The position numbers and the translations under genes are program-made. A stretch of DNA of 64,000 nucleotides, from the NCBI RefSeq assembly GCF_021730395.1, contig NC_069373.1, positions 44,482,501 to 44,546,500 on the forward strand, in the 5' to 3' direction. Below the pieces are notes generated by a model. It saw nothing but the letters and a program-made list of their open reading frames with translations, searched no databases and was not told the DNA's origin. Of this stretch, positions 58,020-64,000 are shown one piece after another. How positions within the stretch are numbered: the first letter of the stretch is position 1; the number at the start of each line of letters is the position of its first letter. The stretch is from Mercenaria mercenaria. Its lineage: Eukaryota > Mollusca > Bivalvia > Venerida > Veneridae.

Positions 58020-60510
58020 GAGCAAATATTATTATACGTACGTTGCATGCGGGGTACTGGGTGATTTCTTTATGCTTTCACAAGACTCATCCGTATAGGA
58101 CTCAACGCAAATGAGGACCTCATATTACGATTGATTCGGGCTAGGTTTAGCTTTCACAAAAACTCATCCGTATACGACACAACGCAGGTAGGAACCGCAT
58201 GCAAATCGCATTAAAAGCCTGTTCTAATCCCGGGCTACTATGACTCATGTGATTGTCCCACTCTAATATTGGAGATATATCTTTAAAATTAATATCGTGA
58301 TCTAAAATTTGAGGGATTTCGCCGATTGTGTTAATTGGTTAGGGCAGGGTGACGGTATCAGTCTGAGTAAAAATATTATATTTATAAAGAAATTTGTAGG
58401 AAACGGCGTGCAAATCGCATTAAAAGCCAATTTTAATCCTGGGCTACTGTGACTACTGTGTTTGGCTCTCACAATTATTGAAGATATATCTTTAAAAGTA
58501 ATATTGTGATCTACAATTTGAGGGATTTCACCGCCGATTCGGTTCATTGGTTAGGGCAGGGTGACGGTATCAATTTCAGTAAAATTTAATATTTACAGAG
58601 CAAATAGCAGGAAACCGCGTGCAAATCGCATTACAAGCCTGTTTTAATTCCGGGCTACTGTGACTCATGTGTTTGTCCCTCTCTATAATTGAAGATATAT
58701 CTTTAAAATTAATACTGTGATCTAAAATTTGAGGGATTTCGCCGCCGATTCGGTTCACTGGTTAGGGCAGGGTGCCGGTATCAATTTGACAAAAAAAATC
58801 TTATATTTATAAAGAAATTTGTAGGAAACCGCGTGCAAATCGCATTAAAAGACAGTTTTAATCCCGGGCTACTGTGACTTATGTCTTTGGCTCTCACTAT
58901 TATTGAAGATATGCCTTTAAAAGTAATATTGTGACCTACAATTTAAGGGATTTCACCGCCGATTCGGTTCATTGGTTAGGGCAGAGTACCGGTATCAATG
59001 AGTAAAATTTAATATTTACCGAGCAAATATAGTAAGAAACGGCCTGCAAATCGCATTACAAGCCTGTTTTAACCCCGGGCTACTGTGACTCATATGTTTG
59101 TCCATCTCCATAATTGAAGATATATCTTTGAAATTAATATTATGATCTAAAGGGGTTTCATCACCGATTCAGTTAATTGATAAGGACAGGGTGACGGTAT
59201 CAATTTGAGTAAAATTGAATATTTACAGAGCAAATGTTATTATACGTACGTTTGCTGATTTGGTACTGGGTGATTTCTTTCAGCTTTCACCAAACCCACC
59301 CGTATAGGACTCAACGCAAATGAGTACCTCATATTACGATGTTACAAGCCTTAGTATTTCGGGCTAGGTTTAGCTTCCACAAAATTCATCCGTATACGAC
59401 TCAACGCAGGTAGGAACCGCGTACAAATCGCATTACAAGCTTGTTTCAATCCCGGGCTACTGTGACACATGCGTTTGTCCCTCTCTAATATTGAAGATAT
59501 ATCTTTGAAATTTATATTGTGATCTACAATTTGAGGGATTTCACCGCCGATTCGGTTCATTGGTTAGGGCAGGGTGACGGTATCAATTTGAGCAAAACAT
59601 TTTATATTTACAGAGCAAATAGTAGGAAACCGCGTGCAAATCGCATTACAAGCCTGTTTTAATCCCGGGCTACTGTGACACATGCGTTTGTCCCTCTCTA
59701 ATATTGAAGAAGATATATCTTTGAAATTTATATTGTGATCTACAATTTGAGGGGTTTCACCGCCGATTCGGTTCATTGGTTAGGGCAGGGTGACGGTATC
59801 AATTTGAGCAAAACATTTTATATTTACAGAGCAAATAGTAAGAAACGGCGGGCAAATCGCATTGCAAGCCCGTTTTAACCCCGGGATACTGTGACTCATG
59901 TGTTTGTCCCCCTCTATTATTGAAGATATATCTTTAAAGTTAACATTGTGATCTAAAATTTGAGGGGTTTCATCACCGATTTAGAACATTGGTTAGGGCA
60001 GGGTGACGGCATAAATTTGAGTAAAATTTAATATTTACAGAGCAAATGTTATTATACGTACATTTGCTTATGAAAAATATATGGTACTGTGTGATTTCTT
60101 TCAGCTTTCACAAAACTCATTCGTATAGGACTCAACGCAAATGAGGACCTCATATTACGATGTTACAAGCCTTAGTAATTCGGGCTAGGTTTAGCTTTCA
60201 CAAAACGCATCCGTATACGACTCAACGCAGGTAGAAACCGCGTGCAAATCGCATTACAAGCCTGTTTCAATCCCGGGCTACTGTGACTCATGTGTTTGTC
60301 CCTCTCTAATATTTAAGATATATCTTTGAAGTTAATATTGCGATCTACAATTTGAGGGGTTTCACCGCCGATTCGGTTCATTGGTTAGGGCAGGGTGACG
60401 GTATCAATTTGAGTAAAATTTAATATTTACAGAGCAAATGTTATTATACGTATGTTGCATGCATATGAAAATATATTGTGTGATTTCTTTCAGCTTTCAC
60501 AAAACTCATC
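58020..60510. repeat. Satellite of about 214-bp units with longer variants
   Basis: About ten units share GGTTAGGGCAGGGTGACGGT, GAGCAAATAGTAGGAAACCG, TGCAAATCGCATTACAAGCC and CCCGGGCTACTGTGACTCAT. Three longer variants (near 58030, 59230 and 60050) add TGGGTGATTTCTTTCAGCTT and CTCATCCGTATAGGACTCAA. Several units keep a minus-strand ORF of about 50 codons beginning MNRIGGEIPQIVDHNINFKD. Other units break it. The array lies about 300 bp upstream of sulfotransferase exon 1 and is cut at its right end by the mariner. Confidence 0.88.
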
Positions 60511-60514
60511 CATA

Positions 60515-61880
60515 CGAGGGGTGTTTCATAAATAATGCAACTGTTACAAAATCTCGAAAACCACGTGCACTTCCACCACCAAACCCATATTTTACGCTCG
60601 AGCAATTATTCGTCTCCATTTTTCTCGAGATTTGGTTAATATATATAGATTTATAGATTTTATTTTATAAACACCAGTAGGTCATCGACCCATGTGGCAA
60701 ACACATACATATATATATGGAACCAGGTACAAATATCGTAGTTTCGAAGTAGGTTACTTCATGCTACTACATATTAAAATGGTTGGAAAACGTTCAGAAA
60801 AGTGGCTACAAATTCGATCATACATTCAAGCCAGGAATAAAATTGGAATAAGTGCAAAAGTTATTTTTAATGAAATTTGTAATATATATGGACACTATGA
60901 AGTTTCATATAGTACAGTGACGAGATGGATATCTCGATTCAAATCGGGAAGGGAGCAGGTAGAAGACCTTCGACGTTCTGGACGGCCAAAGACAGCAATC
61001 ATCAAGAAAAACGTCCAGTTAATTAAGGACTTATTACATCAGGATGCTCGCTTAACTGTGCGTGATTTAGCTCGTCGATCAGGAATATCATCGGCACGAG
61101 TTCATTTCATTCTTCGCAAAATCTTGCTCGTGAAAAAGAAATGTGCACGATGGATACCACACCTTCTGACAGCCGAACAAAAACAGGAGCGCGTTCGAAA
61201 GGCCAAGAAACTGCTTAAGTTATACCCTGAATTTGACAATAAACGTTTTTCAGAATTAATTACAGGTGATGAGACATGTGTTCACTTCTTTGAGCCCAAA
61301 CGGAAGTGTTCAAACCGGGTATGGGCAACAAAACATGCCAAGAGGCCAGTTATTGCCAAACGTACGGCAACAGTGAAGAAGGTGTTGTACTGCATTTTCT
61401 TCTCAATACACGGACCTACTATACAAGTACCTGTTCCCAAGGGTAGGAGTGTAACTGCCAAATTCTACAAAACCGTTGTTCTTAAGGAACTGAACAGATA
61501 CTTTAAAGTACGACGACCACAAAATGGTATGAAGTACATTTCACTTCTTCATGACAACGCATCCTCACATAAGGCTCAGATTGTAAAAGATTATTTGAGC
61601 AAAGAAAAGGTTCGAGTTTTGGAACATCCAGCCTACTCGCCAGACTTGGCACCATGTGACTATTTTTTGTTCCCAAAGCTGAAATCAATGCTCGCTGGGA
61701 GACGCTATGCTTTGCGGAAAGTCTATTGAAGACTATCAAAACTGCTTTCACAACTGGATAAAAAGACTAAATAATTATATGGCTATCATTTTGCTAGAAA
61801 AAATATTTATGGGCGAAAAACCGAAAGGGATACATATGTTGTGTATGGGCTATATATGTGGTGCAGCATTATTTTTTTTT
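60515..61880 (+). mobile_element. mariner element with nearly intact transposase
   Basis: The left end CGAGGGGTGTTTCATAAATA follows a TA inside the satellite word CATCCATA. The expected right terminal repeat is missing or decayed; only a GCATTATTT fragment near 61866 resembles it. The element is therefore a damaged DD34D mariner. Confidence 0.85.
60692..61729 (+). CDS. mariner (DD34D) transposase, C-terminally frameshifted
   Basis: 345 codons are open, with a more likely start at the ATG at 60779 (MVGKRSEKW). The two helix-turn-helix parts of the DNA-binding region include STVTRWISRFKSG, LRRSGRPK and LTVRDLARRSGIS. Catalytic residues are Asp in TGDETCVHFFEPKRK, Asp in LLHDNASSHKA, and Asp 35 residues later in SPDLAPCDYFLFP (D34D). 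WVPHLL appears as WIPHLL. After RRYALRK the frame ends, and the family's C-terminal part (SIEDYQNCFHNWIKRL) continues in the next frame from about 61720. Compared with the family about 15 residues are lacking there, so a small deletion shifted the frame. The protein is probably inactive. Confidence 0.9.
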   Translation: MWQTHTYIYGTRYKYRSFEVGYFMLLHIKMVGKRSEKWLQIRSYIQARNKIGISAKVIFNEICNIYGHYEVSYSTVTRWISRFKSGREQVEDLRRSGRPKTAIIKKNVQLIKDLLHQDARLTVRDLARRSGISSARVHFILRKILLVKKKCARWIPHLLTAEQKQERVRKAKKLLKLYPEFDNKRFSELITGDETCVHFFEPKRKCSNRVWATKHAKRPVIAKRTATVKKVLYCIFFSIHGPTIQVPVPKGRSVTAKFYKTVVLKELNRYFKVRRPQNGMKYISLLHDNASSHKAQIVKDYLSKEKVRVLEHPAYSPDLAPCDYFLFPKLKSMLAGRRYALRKVY

Positions 61881-61993
61881 AAAACTGCAGATCTTGAGCT
61901 AAGATGGTATCTGGATAAAGAAACGAACTGGAAATACTAGTACGTATATGTCACATCATTCCAAATATTATATACATTTATCACATCGCTGGA

Positions 61994-62221
61994 GTGTAAT
62001 AAAGCCATTACATAAATATGATATACACTAGTGTAATAAAGTTTTGACGTTGTTTATAGTATAGGAGACGTTGGTCAAATTAACTTGTTTATATAGTAAA
62101 AGAAAGTAGATTTTGTTTGTTTCCACAGGAAAATCTAACACATGTGATAAAAGGAATATTACATTTTTGACTTTCCAAATAGAATTTGTTAAACTCGTTG
62201 AATAAAATTGATAAAATGCTC
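61994..62221. mobile_element. Foldback MITE-like element, copy 2 (partial)
   Basis: Matches 48175-48420: CATTACATAAATATGA, TATAGGAGACGTTGGTCAAA and GTTAAACTCGTTGAATAAAA. The right hairpin arm is missing; a SINE-tail sequence follows directly. Confidence 0.6.
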
Positions 62222-62223
62222 TG

Positions 62224-62435
62224 CTTTTTTTGTTGGATTTAACGTCGCACCGATACATGATAGGTCATATGGCGACTTTCCAACCTTAATGGTGGAGGAA
62301 GACCCACTTTATACAGCCTAGGCAGATTTAATTGTACACATACTAATGGCAGCCTCCATTTGAAACCGACTCCAAACTGGGAACAATTCTGGTACAATGC
62401 CGAATTACCATACGAAGACACAAGCAAATCTCTTG
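62224..62435 (-). mobile_element. SINE/LINE 3'-end fragment (minus strand)
   Basis: On the minus strand it ends GGTGCGACGTTAAATCCAAC with a preceding AAAGTCGCCATATGACCTAT. This is the tail type also seen on the SINE at 9456-9770. No tRNA-like head is visible, so it is 5'-truncated. Confidence 0.5.
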
Positions 62436-62473
62436 TGCAGATCTTTTTATTTTAAATCAACATAACGTATGAC

Positions 62474-62903
62474 CCACCTGATGGTGAATATTTCAAATGT
62501 TCAAAACAATGTTACAGCACTATACTGTATCCAGTGAGAGACTTTTATGCAAAATTTAAATTACTTTCACTATGCCGTTTTAAAAAAAAATAAATTTTGT
62601 ATAATTCATGATATTTCCTCAAGCTCAAGTAGAGACAAATTTCAAAGAGATGGCCACTGTCATAAATGTTTGCAGAGAATTCATTTTACCAATAATTTTG
62701 ATAAAAGAAACATCAAACTATTGGTAAACAATTATAAAACACAAAATAAAACTGTGAATATCATTTTTCAAGGGTGCCTCAAGTACTAGGATTTAATGAG
62801 ACAGGATTCTAACTCCAACATTGTAAAAATAAGGTCGAGTCCTGTGGGATTACTTTAAATTTTGCTCACTTCATTCAAAAATAATCTTGGAGCAGAAGTA
62901 AAA
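62474..62903 (+). pseudogene. Second, broken copy of the unknown 131-codon ORF segment
   Basis: Inverse-orientation relative of 691-1100. GATGGTGAATATTTCAAATG and GATATTTCCTCAAGCTCAAG match base for base. Insertions around an A-run at 62582-62591 and later stops break the frame. Only 62547-62789 is open. Confidence 0.6.
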
Positions 62904-63158
62904 CTTACCTACATTTCTTCCACAATATGTAATCTAAAGAGTAAAGGCAAAATAGAGAATTTTTACCGTACGTAACTCAGTATTTCTAAATATGTCTTAC
63001 TCTATCCCCTTCTGTTTCAGAGGTAAATTCACTTTGAACAGCAAGAAATCAATCATCAAATGAAAAAAAATTCACTTTTGTACAATTATCAATGATAAGT
63101 CTTGAAAAAAAAGTAAAATCTTACTAGAAAAATGGAATAAACAGAATAAAAGGAAAAC
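62904..63158. other. Spacer, nothing recognised
   Basis: No supported feature. Confidence 0.3.
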
Positions 63159-64000
63159 AAAGAGGGCCATGATGGCTCTATATATCGCTCACCAGAGTTG
63201 ATCTGGCCTACTGACCTAGTTTTTGACCCCACATGACCCAGATTCAAACTGGACCTAGAGATCATCAAGACTAACATTCTGACCAAGTTTCATAAAGATT
63301 GGATCACAAACGTGGTCTTTACAGTGTTCAAAAGCTTTTCCTTTAATCTGACCTACTGACCTAGTTTTTGACCCCACATGACCCTGTTTCGAACTTGACC
63401 TAGAGATCATCAAGATTAACATTCTGACCAGGTTTCATGAAGATTGAGTCACAAATGTGGTCTCTAGTGTTCACAAGCTATTTCTTTGATCTAACCTACT
63501 GACATACTTTTTGACCCCACATGACCCAGTTTCAATCTTGACCTAGAGATCATCAATAATAACATTCTGACCAAGTTCCATAAAGATTGGATCACAAATG
63601 TGGTCTCTAGAGTGTTCACAATCATTTTCCTTTGATCTGACCTACTGATCTAGTTTTTGACCCCACATGACCCAGTTGCAAAACTGACCTAGAAATCATC
63701 AAGACTAACATTCTGACCAAGTTTCATACAGATTGGGTCACAAATGTGGTCTCTAGAGTGTTCACAAGCTTTTCCTTTGATCTGACCTACTGACCTAGTT
63801 TTTGACCCAATATGACCCAGTTTCGAACTTGACCTAGAACTCATCAAGACTACCATTCTGACCAAGTTTCATGAAGATTGGGTCAAAAATGTGGTCTCTA
63901 GAGTGCTCACAAGCTTTTCCTTTGATCTGACCTACTGACCTAGTTTTTGACCACACATGACCCAGTTTCGAACTTGACTTAGAAATCATCAAGACTAACA
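63159..64000 (+). repeat. 145-bp repeat element E4, opening end and about 5.5 units, runs off window
   Basis: Starts CAAAGAGGGCCATGATGGCT, then CGCTCACCAGAGTTGATCTG. Core units follow in the same orientation as E1-E3, and are more uniform here than in the other copies. Confidence 0.88.

Overview
The window looks like nuclear DNA of a lophotrochozoan animal, most likely a bivalve mollusc (venerid-clam type). It is AT-rich, has spliced genes with GT/AG introns, tRNA-derived SINEs ending in a GACGTTAAA-type tail, a mariner transposase, a LINE, palindromic MITEs, and long arrays of a roughly 145-bp 'TGACCTAG...TTTTGACCCC' repeat of a kind I know from clam genomes. Species cannot be fixed from sequence alone. 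Over 80% of the window is non-coding, and much of that is tandem arrays and mobile elements.

Three host genes can be rebuilt by eye. (1) Plus strand, 3.7-8.5 kb: a secreted PAN/apple plus F-type lectin (fucolectin-like) protein in three exons. (2) Minus strand, 24.7-27.2 kb, perhaps starting at 30.7 kb: a membrane protein with an LRAT/HRASLS-type papain-like domain. Its catalytic His and Cys halves are pushed apart by about 15 tandem 17-residue repeats, and three membrane segments and Cys-rich stretches follow. (3) Minus strand, 47.8-57.7 kb: a complete seven-exon Golgi-type sulfotransferase of the CHST15 class (481 aa), with all intron phases agreeing.

Layout: 0-3 kb dispersed repeats and a duplicated unknown ORF; 3.3-8.5 kb lectin gene; 8.5-10.6 kb a 44-bp tandem array, interrupted by a SINE; 10.7-15 kb AT-rich spacer with two palindromic MITEs; 15.2-17.3 kb a 1-kb tandem duplication; 17.7-19.6 kb a 60-bp array split by a non-autonomous mariner; 20-24.5 kb AT-rich spacer; 24.7-30.7 kb LRAT-like gene; 32.6-33.3 kb a purine-rich, G4-forming tract; 33.7-39.0 kb a 5'-truncated LINE with a TTAA-type element inside it; 39.9-47.3 kb arrays of the 145-bp repeat, with a Harbinger-like element inside one; 47.8-57.7 kb sulfotransferase; 58.0-60.5 kb a roughly 214-bp satellite; 60.5-61.9 kb mariner; 62-64 kb further repeats.

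The most striking pattern is that three tandem arrays begin exactly at the 3' edge of a coding exon and use that edge as their unit. The lectin's last codons and stop seed the 44-bp array. The 3' ends of sulfotransferase exons 4 and 5, with their splice donors, seed arrays filling introns 4 and 5. All three spread only in the downstream (sense) direction. The intron arrays therefore carry many decoy 5' splice sites directly behind the true ones.
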